This document shows, piece after piece, positions 1 to 10,326 of a DNA stretch of 64,000 nucleotides. The notes under the pieces were generated by a model. The model was not told the origin of the DNA. It did no database searches and saw nothing but the letters and a program-made list of their open reading frames with translations. Both the position numbers and the translations under genes were made by a program. The stretch is from the NCBI GenBank assembly GCA_020055645.1, contig CM034546.1, positions 4,402,001 through 4,466,000 on the forward strand, written 5' to 3'. This stretch comes from Tomocerus qinae (Eukaryota; Arthropoda; Collembola; Entomobryomorpha; Tomoceridae). Within the stretch, counting starts at the first letter, position 1, and each line of letters starts with the position of its first letter.

Positions 1-1304
1 CAGAATTCGAATTGCCACACTCAGAACCAGAAACAAGTTGTACACTTCCTTTTCTACATACTTTTTTAAGATAACTGGCCCTGAATAGAGTAAAAACTGA
101 CGAAACTCACTCGCTTTCCATCTATCAACATCTTCTAAACCACGAGGCTTCCTCTGAAACTCTTTCGGAATGTACTTACGTAGCAAATGAAGTTTTGAAG
201 ATATTTTAGTTATTTTTGAACTGTGAAGTTTCACTTTAGAAGGTTTTCTATCCGTCCATAGCTTAACTGATTTTTTAACAACGCCAAGGCATACTAAATG
301 CATATAGTCGATAGGAAAACATTTTACCATATCGATTGGTAAGTTTTCTAGTACTGAAAATCCAACGTGATGATTGGCACATTTCTTGTCCCTAAAACTT
401 TCATTTGTTCGTAGAGGACAATTTGTTTTTGTAAATATCATGCGGTTTTCATTATACTTGCCTTTTATTTCACATTTGTTGCAACAGTAGTATCCACTGT
501 GCCCTTTGGTTGCACATATAAACGATTTAGCAGGCGTGTCACATACAAAAGAGTGAACTAACACTTTCACTAACTGATCATGGTGGTAAATTCCATTTTT
601 AGTCAGTAAATTAAGTTCTGAAACAAAATCTTCCAAAAACTGGTTTACGTCAGTAGGCTTCTTTTTGCCGCAATAAATTCCGATAGGAAAGGGCTTACAA
701 CTGTCATTACAGATGCAACATAAAATCGGCCAAAATTGATCAGTGGTACTATTATATATGGGACAACCGTCTACATTAAACTGAATGTATATTACTTCAG
801 GTATTTTCGACAGAGTGCTTAAATATTTAGAAATTCCGGACTCCAATCCAAAGTTACAGTAATTACCAGGGTGTACTGATTTAACCAATGTTTTAACTGG
901 CGTATTTAATAATGTCCTGGAATCTAAAGGAAGAGTTTCAAAACATTTATGAGACTTCAGGTTTTTTAATAATTCATTTATAGCGCTGTGACTTATATTA
1001 TATTTAATTGACCATTGACGTAACTGGTTAGATATTTCTAAAGCTTTATCGACAATAATACTATCACTGCTTGATCCATTATCACTGTCGTCAGGGGTAC
1101 TGTGCTGGCTTTGGGTTTCGGGTTCTGGGGAAACAAAATTTAAATTACTTACAGTAACTTCACAACTTGGTTCAAGAAACGGATGTCCAAAAATTGATGA
1201 TACTTGAACTTCTTGTTTATTTAAATCGGCCCTTAAAATCGAATCCGAAAGAGTTTTGTTGAGTCTTCTTAGGTGACGTGAAGAAATGGCCTTATATGTT
1301 GCCA
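1..1304 (-). CDS. Transposase-like protein, truncated by window edge
   Basis: An uninterrupted minus-strand frame of about 434 codons runs from an ATG at 1304 off the left edge; an in-frame stop lies just upstream of this ATG. The central region has the pattern of a widespread invertebrate family of transposon-encoded proteins distantly like plant CACTA/tnp2 transposases: an FNVDG block (about 795-770), a segment with CDTPAKSF and two CC/C-x2-C cysteine groups, then DYMHLVCLGVVKK near 330-290 and RKPRGL...RWKASEFRQFLLYSGP near 150-60. I recognise the family pattern, not a named gene. No terminal inverted repeat could be tied to it. It may be a live transposon gene, a relic or a domesticated copy; the 3' half is outside the window. 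Confidence 0.6.
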
Positions 1305-2326
1305 TTCCATGTCAAAGTTCAAAAAGTTTTTCTAATCAGTTGATGTCTGGCAGAATTCGGCTCGGTCCATCATCACCTTACGGTTGACAATGCTTATAGC
1401 TGATTTAGTTGTTATTTCGATGCATTTTCGCTTCTGTAGAAAAAGAACGTGCTCGCTCCTTATATGGAGACCATTGGTCACATGGCTAACGATCGTAGAG
1501 TTTAGCGTACTATTCGTTACGAAATACATAGCAATTACTTTATCTTAAATCAGCTATAAAATTGTTCTGAATAATTTCAAGGCGTTTATCGCCGTTAAAC
1601 GTTACATGAAATTTGCGCTCTAATCGTTGAGAATTCTCTACTTAAATCATAGATGAAATCGCCTTAGCGCAATTCAGCTTACAAATCGTTGTTATGACTT
1701 CAGCTAATAATTCGCTATATTCCCTAAAAGCCGTAATATCTAACTAGTTGTGGAGATATCTTTGCGATTTGTTAGGTGTTTTTTAAAATATTGGCATAAG
1801 TTGAGTTTAGCCTATAATTCGTTACGAATAAACTCAGCGAAATGTTGCTCGGGTTAGTCCAGAGTTCAAACCTTGTAACAATGTAGATTTTCAAACCATG
1901 CCAAATGCATGTAAAAACTAAGCAGATAATATTACATCGATTTTTACCCACTCCCCCAACCAGGGAGCGTATATAAACCATTTAGTCGCTTAGAATTCGA
2001 ATAACCTACTATACTATTACAATATTCTACAATGATATGCACAGAAATACATACCATTTTAATTTTTCGAACCAATTATAGACGAATAATCGGGTGATAA
2101 CCGATTTTGCCCATTGCCGAACTTGACTATTTTTCTTAACTCTAAAAACATGTCCTGAAAGTTTGAATGAGTTATCTCTATTATTATTATTGTATAATAG
2201 GGTTTTATTGCCCCCATTTTGATGGTTGACATACAAACAGTTGACTGACTATACAATTGTATAAGGTTGCATTTCCGGGTAAGTTGTATCTCACAATGGA
2301 GTAGCTGTGCAGCGGGAAACGATTCC
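1305..2326. other. Non-coding interval, no gene supported
   Basis: AT-rich sequence with no supported gene. A short motif resembling GAGTTTAGC-x-TAT-x-ATTCGTTACGAA appears near 1497-1527 and again near 1802-1830 as an imperfect direct repeat. The few short open frames show no codon pattern, domain or start context worth calling. Confidence 0.4.
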
Positions 2327-2335
2327 AAAAAATTC
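2327..2335. repeat. Target-site duplication, left copy (AAAAAATTC)
   Basis: Nine bases AAAAAATTC directly before the foldback element. The identical nine bases follow it at 3844-3852. Confidence 0.9.
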
Positions 2336-3843
2336 ACTGATTTGTAAAGCGAGCACAGTAATTTTGTGCACATGCTCGGGATACAAATCTGTATCCCGAG
2401 CACACTAGGCCAAATGTGCTCGGGATACAGATTTGTACTCCGAGCACACTAAGCCAATGGTGCTCAGGATACAAATCTGTACCCCGAGCACACCAAGCCA
2501 AGTGTGCTTAGGGTACAGATTTGTATCCTGAGCACACCAACCCAACTTACGGGAAGCCGACAGACTGCGGGCAGTGAAGTCAACCATAAAAAAATATCCG
2601 AAACCATAAAAATATATTTTAAACCATAAAAATATATCCCAAACCATAAAAATGTATCTTAAACCATAAAAATATATCCCAAACCATAAAAATATATCTT
2701 AAACCATAAAAATATATCCCAAACCATAAAAATGTATCTTAAACCATAAAAATAAATCCCAAGTCATAATAAATAAATCGCAAATCATAATAAATATATC
2801 CCTAACAAAACTTAAAAATGGATCGAAAAAAAATATTTCTAAATCATAAAAATAATTCCTAAATCATAAAAATAATTCCTAAATCATAAAAATAATTCCT
2901 GAATAATAAAATAATTTCTAAATAATAAAAATAATTTGGTTTGGGAAAAATTTATTTAGATTTGGGATTTATTTTTATGGTTAGGGATATATTCATGGCT
3001 AAACTGCAGTTATCCGGCTAGGTTTTCTATTGAACCCTGAACCCCGAACCCCAGAACCCCGAACCCCACTGTAGTCACGTTATGAGCCACCCGTCACTAT
3101 TTTCGCCTTTTTCTAACCTAACCTAATAAAAACGAACAAAATAAATGATTGGTTGTTTCAATTTTATTAGGTTAGGTCAAAAAAGAAGCAAATAGTGACT
3201 TGTTTTGAAAATACTTGCTTCTTTTTTGACCTAACCTATTAAAATTGAAACAACCAAACATTTATTATATTCATTTTTATTAGGTTAGGTTAGAAAATGC
3301 GAAAATAGTGACGGGTGGTCCATAACGTGACTATCGTTGGGCTCGGGATTCAGGTTTCAGGGGTTCGGGGTTTAGGGGTTCAATAGAAAACCTGGCCGGA
3401 TAACTGCAGTTTAGCCTATATTTATTATGATTTGGGATTTATTTATTATGATTTGGGATTTATTTTTATGGTTTAAGATACATTTTTATGGTTTGGGATA
3501 TATTTTTATGGCTTGGGATATATTTTTATGGTTTGGGATATATATTTATGGTTGACTTCACTGCCCGCAGTCTGTCGGCTTCCCGTAAGTTGGGTTGGTG
3601 TGCTCAGGATACAAATCTGTACCCTAAGCACACTTGGCTTGGTGTGCTCGGGGTACAGATTTGTACCCTAAGCACACTTGGCTTGGTGTGCTCGGGGTAC
3701 AGATTTGTATCCTGAGCACCATTGGCTTGGTGTGCTCGGAGTACAAATCTGTATCCCGAGCACATTTGGCCTAGTGTGCTCGGGATACAGATTTGTATCC
3801 CGAGCATGTGCACAAAATTACTGTGCTCGCTTTACAAATCAGT
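2336..3843. mobile_element. Foldback (FB-like) transposon, non-autonomous
   Basis: A 1.5-kb element whose two arms are inverted copies of each other around a centre near 3190-3235. Each arm holds, from outside in: the terminal bases ACTGATTTGTAAAGCGAGCA; about five tandem units of about 43 bp, each itself a palindrome (GTGCTCGGGATACA and complement); a unique block with GACAGACTGCGGGCAGTGAA; an array of about 19-20 bp AACCATAAAAATATATCCC units; and an inner block with CTAACCTAACCTAATAAAA. The left AACCATAAAAA array (2582-2990) is longer than the right one (3421-3555), so the arms differ in length. A perfect 9-bp direct duplication flanks it. Nested long inverted repeats with internal tandem repeats and a 9-bp duplication match Foldback/MULE-type elements. 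No transposase frame is present, so an outside source is needed. Confidence 0.85.
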
Positions 3844-3852
3844 AAAAAATTC
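3844..3852. repeat. Target-site duplication, right copy (AAAAAATTC)
   Basis: Exact repeat of 2327-2335 immediately after the right end of the foldback element. Confidence 0.9.
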
Positions 3853-4649
3853 GGGGTTTCGGCCGCGACAATTAAGCCCAGTTTTGGAGATAAACTTGGG
3901 AAATTATATTTATTTCGTTGGCAACCAACCTTCATGAATGAGAAATCATTAATTGATAAAAATAGAGAGCCGTAAAGTAAAAGATTGTACATTTACATAA
4001 TATTATTTTAATCTAAAAGGTGACGTATTTATTAAACAGTATTGCACTGTTTCTCCATATTTTATAGACGTCAACAAAGATTTACTACATTTTTTGTTTC
4101 TTTATTTTCACAATAAGCAATTAGTTCCAAATCCTTTGTGATTAAAATAATTTAATACTATAGTATAATAATTGTATAGTTGGACACATTTGGGCAGAAT
4201 TTTGCAGGGTTTGGCAGAATTGGGAAGTATTTGGCGGAATTGAGCAGAATTTGGCCGAAATGAGGAGGATTGGGCAGGATGCGAAATAGTAAACTTCTCT
4301 TCCTTGAATTATTACAAATTGTGCAGTGATAAAGCTGTAAACATCTGTAAATAAAGCGTATAATTTAAACCAAAATCAGTGTTTCTGAAATGAAAATGAA
4401 ATGAGCAGAAACAACTTTAAATTGTTTGTTTGAAGTGCCCTAAGCTCAAGGCTCTGGACACCTGCCAAGTCAACCCAGTGGGAAAGCCGCCTCTGGTGAA
4501 TAAACTATGAAAAATGTTTGGTACAATTCAGTTGCAAGCTCACATGATTAAGATATAATTTCCTCGGTGTACGTAATTTAGATGACATTACTTTAAATGT
4601 TAAACGATTGAACGTTGAAAATGAAATAATCAGTTTAAAATAATGGCAC
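3853..4649. other. Non-coding interval with short degenerate repeat
   Basis: No gene is supported. At about 4183-4280 a G-rich degenerate tandem repeat of roughly 18-20 bp (TTTGGCAGAATTGGGCAG and variants) occurs about five times. The rest is plain AT-rich sequence downstream of the deacetylase-like gene. Confidence 0.45.
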
Positions 4650-6090
4650 TTATTCGTCAAATTCACCAATACATTCGTCAATACGAACAGGCCGATATCC
4701 TGCCATTCGAACATATTGGATGATCGTTCCAACCAGATCTGCACCTTTTACTCCTTCTGTAACACGATGGCGAGTAATAAAGCTGGAATTTTTATTGGAT
4801 GCTCCATCCAATGCCTGGGAATAAGCTTCTACACTATAAATTAGTGCTTCGGTGGCATTGTCTCCGTTACGTATTGTGTCAATACTCCACTTGATAATAG
4901 AGTAGCCCATTTTATCTTGAAGAATCTTCAGATCCTTTTCGTTTTCTTCTCCAATTGCTGATCTCAATGCTCTCGGTCTCTTTCCCAGTTCAATATTTTT
5001 CCCTAGGTGATCATCAAGACCGTTCATTTGTTCCAGAATCGTCTTGTTACTAATGCCACTTGTCGCATTTATCTTTGTGCTGGATGGGCATTTGAATCCC
5101 TATTTGATGACCCTGTATTTTTACATTTATTTTATGACGTCAATTCTCATTAAGTAGTGATAATTCTCGCAAGTGAATAAAGTTTATACATTCACGATAG
5201 TCATCGTCAATCTTGTTTAGGTGTTCAAAATCTTGCACATTTTTCACATATTATAATGTTTTTGTTCATATGTTGCAATTTACATGTAATATAAATGGTA
5301 TTTGCTTTTAACTATAAAATGTCATTGCTAGTAAAAGTGGCGTTAAATATTTCGTACTATCGTGCCAACAGAAGACCTTTTAAAGTTTTTAACGCCTATG
5401 TTCCACTTTAGCTGTCAAAATCAAGTGTTCAAGTTTCGAAGTGAAAAGTGAAATACCATATTATAATATAATCAGGCACGTATCCAGGAATTTAGCAAAT
5501 GGGGCAGGGCTCCAAATTATATTGATAAAATGAAGACATATTTTCGTGAAGCGCGAAATTTTTTGGATTTTTAACCTGTTTCGACAAAAAATCGTCTTTT
5601 TCTGGAAACTTAGGGGGGCGGGCACCCCCGGTACCCCCTCTGGATACTTGCTTGAATATAATAATTAGTAATACTTTGTAATCAGGACTTCGTATTTTAA
5701 ACGATGCACTGTTAAACTAAACAAGCAATTCATGCACTTACTAAAGCTTCCATAAGGTGTAGTGTTCCTTCTGCCTCCTCTTCTGTCATTTTTTCCAATT
5801 TTTGTTTGTCAATGAAAAAAGTTGCTTTGACATTAAAATCTTTTAGCACGTTTAATAAAGCGTCTGTTCCAGGGGATAGTCCGCCATCTGGAACAACGAT
5901 AATAGATGATTACAAATTAAATGTTTATTTAAAAAATACTATATTATTCATATTTACCAAAGGTCAAAGCAAAAGCAATTAATCCTGGGAGAACACATTT
6001 TGTGTGAATTTCTTTGGATCTTTTCAAAAGATTTTCAGATCTTATTACCCAAATAAAACAGAGTAGCAAAACATGCTTAAATGACAACAT
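4650..6090 (-). CDS. Secreted NodB/polysaccharide deacetylase-like protein, probable pseudoenzyme
   Basis: Three exons on the minus strand: 6090-5958 (ATG at 6090), 5887-5742 and 5099-4650. All four junctions are GT-AG and the phases join without a stop, giving 242 residues. Exon 1 encodes a signal peptide (hydrophobic run LLLCFIWVI). The NodB fold is recognisable from LTFD...SPGTDALL and NVKATFFID through GYSIIKW-x-IDT to a GYRP...ECIG end. Family members deacetylate chitin or related polysaccharides with a metal held by DD, H-x3-H and a downstream His. Here TFDDGP reads TFDGGL, the expected N-H-T-x-x-H reads N-A-T-S-G-I, and RPPYG is degraded to RSAIG, so metal binding should be lost. The size (about 240 residues, one domain) resembles fungal and bacterial secreted deacetylases more than large arthropod chitin deacetylases. 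It could be a binding protein or a young pseudogene with an open frame. Confidence 0.72.
5473..5654. mobile_element. hAT-type MITE (family 1), copy in intron 2 of the deacetylase-like gene
   Basis: 182 bp with imperfect terminal inverted repeats CAGGCACGTATCCAG and CAAGCA-GTATCCAG (read inward), flanked by perfect 8-bp duplications AATATAAT at 5465-5472 and 5655-5662. Internal marks are a GAAGCGCGAAA-TTTTTTGGA core and a GGGGGGC/GCCCCC stretch near the right end. Two further copies lie at 33713-33899 and 33983-34155. Ends beginning CARG and 8-bp duplications point to the hAT superfamily. Confidence 0.85.
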
Positions 6091-6284
6091 TTCAACTCCA
6101 ACTAACGAAGTATTTTAACTTTTAATATTCTTTTATAGCGTCTCTCAGCATTGATCAATTTCAACATAATGGGGTTGTAGACCTATAAAGATGAAATAAC
6201 TATTTACAATCAATTCTTTTAGCTAAGTGGGATTTGTAAATTTCCACAATTATTTCATTGTTTTCCTCATAAAGTCATAAATAT

Positions 6285-6375
6285 TGTTACGTATGTATTT
6301 GCGTGCGCATGTATTCACGTATGCATTTACGTATGCACTTACGTATGCATACTGTATGTATACAATACACATACG
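6285..6375. repeat. Short tandem repeat ACGTATGCATTT-type
   Basis: About six degenerate copies of a 12-bp unit (ACGTATGCATTT, ACGTATGCACTT) with alternating purine-pyrimidine character, followed by ACACATACGTC. No function is implied. Confidence 0.7.
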
Positions 6376-6387
6376 TCAATACAAAAA

Positions 6388-6680
6388 TTTTGACTCAAAT
6401 TCTTTGAATATTTCGAATTTTTACAGGTGTCAAATGCACGTGTAGATGCACATGTTTAATACCAACACGGTCAAAATCAAAAGTTTGAAAATCATGTTTC
6501 CTGCAATAAATAATTAACAATAAATAGACTTAACATTTTATTATTTTTACATTCTCCTGTTAATTATTAATTATTTATTTATTATACACTATATTGTATA
6601 TACTTACATTTAAACATAAATTTTGACTCCAATTCTGTGAATACTTCGAATTTTTACAAATGTCAAATGAGAGAGTAAGA
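6388..6680. repeat. Direct repeat pair of about 60 bp
   Basis: The segment near 6388-6433 (TTTTGACTC-AATTCT-TGAATA then TTCGAATTTTTACA-TGTC) recurs near 6614-6664. The pair brackets the cysteine-rich relic and its flank, so a local duplication or a repeat-mediated deletion may have produced the relic. Confidence 0.6.
6430..6495 (-). pseudogene. Relic of cysteine-rich secreted gene family (signal-peptide start only)
   Basis: From the ATG at 6495 the minus strand reads MIFKLLILTVLVLN before a stop at 6430. MIFKL is the invariant start of the intact paralogues A, C, D and E. Just upstream, 6496-6550 matches the last part of the 5'-UTR intron of gene D (CTGCAATAAATAATT, then an AT-rich TTTTATTA-TTTTTACA run), including the CTGCA that forms the acceptor in D. 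The rest of the coding region, with all cysteines, is gone. This is a truncated family member at the far edge of the cluster. Confidence 0.7.
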
Positions 6681-7472
6681 ATTTATGCTTAATATAAGGC
6701 AAAAAACAAAACACATTAAATAGATAGCGAACGTTTCATTTTTATCTATGGAAAATCTAACACAGCTCCGAAAATTGTGCTCGCTGTTTTACATTGAGAC
6801 CATTCCCAAATAATATAGATTTTCCTCGTCATACATTTTACTTTCGAATTTGAAGTTTCAAATTCGAATTAAACACATGAGAGCACTTATTCAGGGGTCG
6901 TGTACCGGTTACTCTTATTAATTACGCCGTTAACAACTTACGGCTTTCTGCTGGACTTCTTATTGCAATGTCTATTCTCTATTCTTGTCTCTGCTTCGAA
7001 TATTAATTACAAGTCAAGTCATTAGAATACTGTTACAAGATAAAAAAGCAATTTTAGCTGCAACCCAATGTTGAGGAACCATTCGGGATTCATTTCGGGG
7101 CTGTAAGGAAAATAAATATCATTCCTGTTTTCTTTCACATATATAATACAAACGTATCATTACTCCTCGCACTTACCTAATGCCTTCTAAATTCAAGCAA
7201 TAATATATGCCTACTTTTAAAGAAATGTCTCAACCTAAGCGTAAAAAATCTTATGGTTTTTTGAAATTATTTATTCTCTGATATAGTCCCTAATAGCCAA
7301 AATGTATTAAATAACATTGCTTATTTATTAAAAATTACTAACAGTTTAAAATTGTTACAGTACATGCTTAACACTTAAATTGTCTTATTTACCTCAACAT
7401 GATACCCATGCAAATTTATTATAAATCCTATGTTGGTTTACAATGCCTATAATAATATATAATATCCTACTT
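6560..7472. other. Non-coding interval, no gene supported
   Basis: AT-rich sequence between the secreted-protein relic and the IR pseudogene. No domain, RNA gene or clear repeat beyond the 60-bp direct repeat ending near 6680. Confidence 0.4.
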
Positions 7473-9640
7473 TTACAAGTAGCAGTAAAAGTGAAGCGAC
7501 AGATTTAGCGAATATCGGGAGCTTCGGACTTTACAACATTGGAGCTTCCTCTTTTCAACCATTGCATATCTAATACTTGAAAAAATATACTTAAGGTTTT
7601 TCGTTAAGACCAATCGGCATTCCCAAATGAATGATGCTATCCATGTCAGTGCAATGGATGCACAAATGTAAAATATAGTTACAATATTTGAATTATACAG
7701 CGTCAGTCGAATAGGCAAACTTCGCGCCCAGCAAGTTGTGCACTCGGTAAAATTAAGAAACTGAAAATATTCCACCCAATAATTGAAAATTCCGGATTGA
7801 TCTACAAACAGGAACTTTTGTCTTAAAAGTGTTCTCAATAATGGTACATGTTTAAACTGGACCCCATTGTAAATTGAAAAGGGTAGAAATGATTTATCTG
7901 GTTCTTCATAGTACAATTTCTTAATTGGTCTAACTCCGCCATTTTCCGGATTCCAGTGGGAATCATTTAGCATTCGATGCAGTTTGGAACTTTCGAAAAT
8001 TAATACGGAATTATTGCATTGGGCCATCCAGTTTTGAGGACTAACAAAAGGGAATCCTGGTGAGAATTGTGTTAATTTTTGTATTCGTTTAAGTACTTCA
8101 GCTTTCTTATTGAACCGAATCCTTGTTTTGGAAAGAATAGATCGCAAGATACCTTTTAATTTTATGATAACTCTGTAAATACTATTATGTGAATTATAGT
8201 TTTTAAAGGCAGCTTCGACTCTGCTTTGGTTTTGGTATTTAAAATAGTATTTATAATGGTGCTTCATGCATTTCAGTCTGAGATCTGAATACTCTGGATG
8301 TCGTGAAGTACGATTAAAAGTAAGCGGGTAATAATTACACATTATTTCTCGGTGATAGTCCCAGTTAAGGTAGAAGGGGTCGAATTCGGTACTACCTAAA
8401 GTTGTTCCCATTGCAGTAATTCCAGAAAGGTTTGCCAACGCTTCGATAGATTCAATTCGTGTCACTGGACGTGGCTCAACTAAATCTGTAATGACAATTC
8501 CCTTATAGCAGTTGGTAAGCACAATTGCCATGAGCAACAGAGGCCCAATTGTCAATCTAATCCAAAGTCTTTGGATGACTTTTTCGGGTAAAGAGTAACT
8601 GATTTCCAGCCAGCAAATAAGCATAACAAACCATTACGAAAGGAACGCTTTTTTCTTTCCTGTACAGTAGCTGTATTACATGGAAAAATATAACAACAGA
8701 TGCGATGGAGATGATTATAGCCAGCCAAGCGAACAACTTGAAAGGTCGAACATATCCGTAAAATGATAAAGACTCGCCTTCCAAAACGACGCAGGAAATG
8801 AAATTGTAAGAGTCGTCCATTATGGGAATAAACATGAAATCCCCGATTTTGTCCCCAATGTGATCGAAATGATCCAATTGGAAATTAAATTCTACAAAAT
8901 TGGGTTTAATAGTGCATGTGTTGGAAGTAGTTACGGTGGAATTTGGAAAGTTTTTAAAGTATAGCGAAGCTATAAGGACTGCATGTCTGTAAACTCGATT
9001 GAAAAAGTCATCTTTAGTATGGGTATTTGGACGTGGCCTTCCACAATAGTGGTCAGTGCCCGACATATAGAAAACTTTACTTTTTGCATGAATAGCGGCT
9101 GTAGAGACAACTGTGCTCTGTGTATTAAAGATGTGTAACGCCAATTTGTGGGGTCGATGTCGAAAGCATTCAAGTAGGAAACAAGTTGACACTAATTGGA
9201 ATGAATACCGTAAGCCAATCGATTTCTTTTTTGAGTTAATCTGTGGAAGGACATAATAAACTACTTGTTCATCAACAGATACTATTAACCAGGGTTTTGT
9301 CCAAAACAATCGATAGATGACATTCACTTTTTCGTACTCTTTACCGCGTAAACTAATGAAGAAATTCTCATTTGATTTTGCCACCTCCAAAATGTCTGGT
9401 TTCACAAATAAGTAAATCGAAGAATGTTCGGCGAATGTATACCATCGCTGGAGCAAATGTGCCCTCATCTTGTGTGCAAATTGTTTTTCCCCATAAAATG
9501 TCTCACTAATGTGGTCAATTAGCATTATATCCATGAAAATATTTGGTTTGAAGTTGACTACAATATGGGAAATGCACGTAAAACGACTAATTAAACGCGG
9601 AGATGACTTTTTGACACCCTTAAACCCAAAAAACCCAAAA
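7473..9640 (-). pseudogene. Ionotropic-receptor (IR) type gene, frameshifted and N-terminally truncated
   Basis: Two overlapping minus-strand frames (about 9640-8557 and 8624-7473) together follow the intact genes at 16725 and 37493: SRF...VNF-P...HISE, EDSYNFISC then a channel-like TM1, a pore/TM2 block ending LTN-x-YKGIV-TDLVEPRPV, an S2-like part with NNS...SSKLHRMLNDSHWNP, a CTTCW motif and a last membrane segment. Two lesions are visible. A 4-bp tandem duplication (CCAGCCAG, 8606-8613) shifts the frame after the CYAYLL block. The expected signal peptide and first about 130 residues are missing: homology stops near 9600, where AAACCC-rich low-complexity DNA (9615-9695) begins. The coding region is otherwise well kept, so the loss looks recent. 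Confidence 0.8.
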
Positions 9641-9700
9641 AACCCTAAAAAACCCAAAAAACCCGGGGTCGAGGGTTTTTTCCTAAAAAACCCGGATTTT
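9610..9700. repeat. AAACCC-rich low-complexity tract
   Basis: Repeated AAACCCAAAAAACCC with a CCCGGGGTCGAGGG centre and an AAAAAACCCGG end. It resembles the inner part of the hAT-type element at 43533-43684 (AAAAACCCGGGTTTTT) but clear ends and a target duplication are not seen. It marks the point where the IR pseudogene loses its N-terminus. Confidence 0.5.
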
Positions 9701-10326
9701 TCGATACCTTGATTAGAGCACGTATTGGCCCATTTCTGTTACGAAATGTTTGTTTTCTTAACGTTGCGTTGCCAAGAGCTATAAACTTATTAAAAGGAAT
9801 TAACGACGATGGAAAAGTCCTCTATAATGTCAATTCATTTTAAAACTTACTAATAAATTCATGACAATTGTACTTCGTGTAAACTGATTGACGTGTCGTG
9901 CAAAAACCTTGTATAATCTTAACACTTAAAAGTGGAATAATATACAGCGGATATCATTGTATGAAAAACACCTTATAAGATTCCTCTGAATTCAGGACTT
10001 TTGCTGTATATATTAGTCTGTTTACCTAATGTTACGAAAGGACTTCTTATGAAACAAGAAACATTCGTGGAATGTTATGACTGTTAATCATTTCAATATT
10101 TTCTGTAAATGAGTTACAAGTATATATGTATTTGTAATTGTTCGTCAATTTCACCTTTGATATTTTCAGACGAATTTTATATATTAAGTGTTTTAATTTT
10201 AATAGCACTTACAGAAGAAATGCCATAAAAACTACACTACGAAAAAACATTTTTGCTGGAGCGAATGAAATTTAATTTTGCACGAAATATTATTAATGCA
10301 AGGCTGCAATGAAAATGTAACCTTAA
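9701..10326. other. Non-coding 3' flank of secreted gene A
   Basis: No gene. The part from about 9990 to 10165 (ACTTTTGCT, then GTCTGTTTACCTAATGTTA, AAACATTCGT and TTTCACCTTTGATATT) has a diverged copy at 31620-31850, evidence for segmental duplication. Confidence 0.55.

Noticed and set aside
2405-2647. Open frames through the palindromic repeats of the foldback element (also 3488-3813)
   Set aside because: They are simple translations of the 43-bp tandem units in several frames and on both strands, with no codon signature.
2327-3852. Rejoined minus-strand frame across the foldback insertion site
   Set aside because: Joining the flanks gives an open stretch, but it shows no domain, start context or conservation, so a disrupted host gene is not supported.
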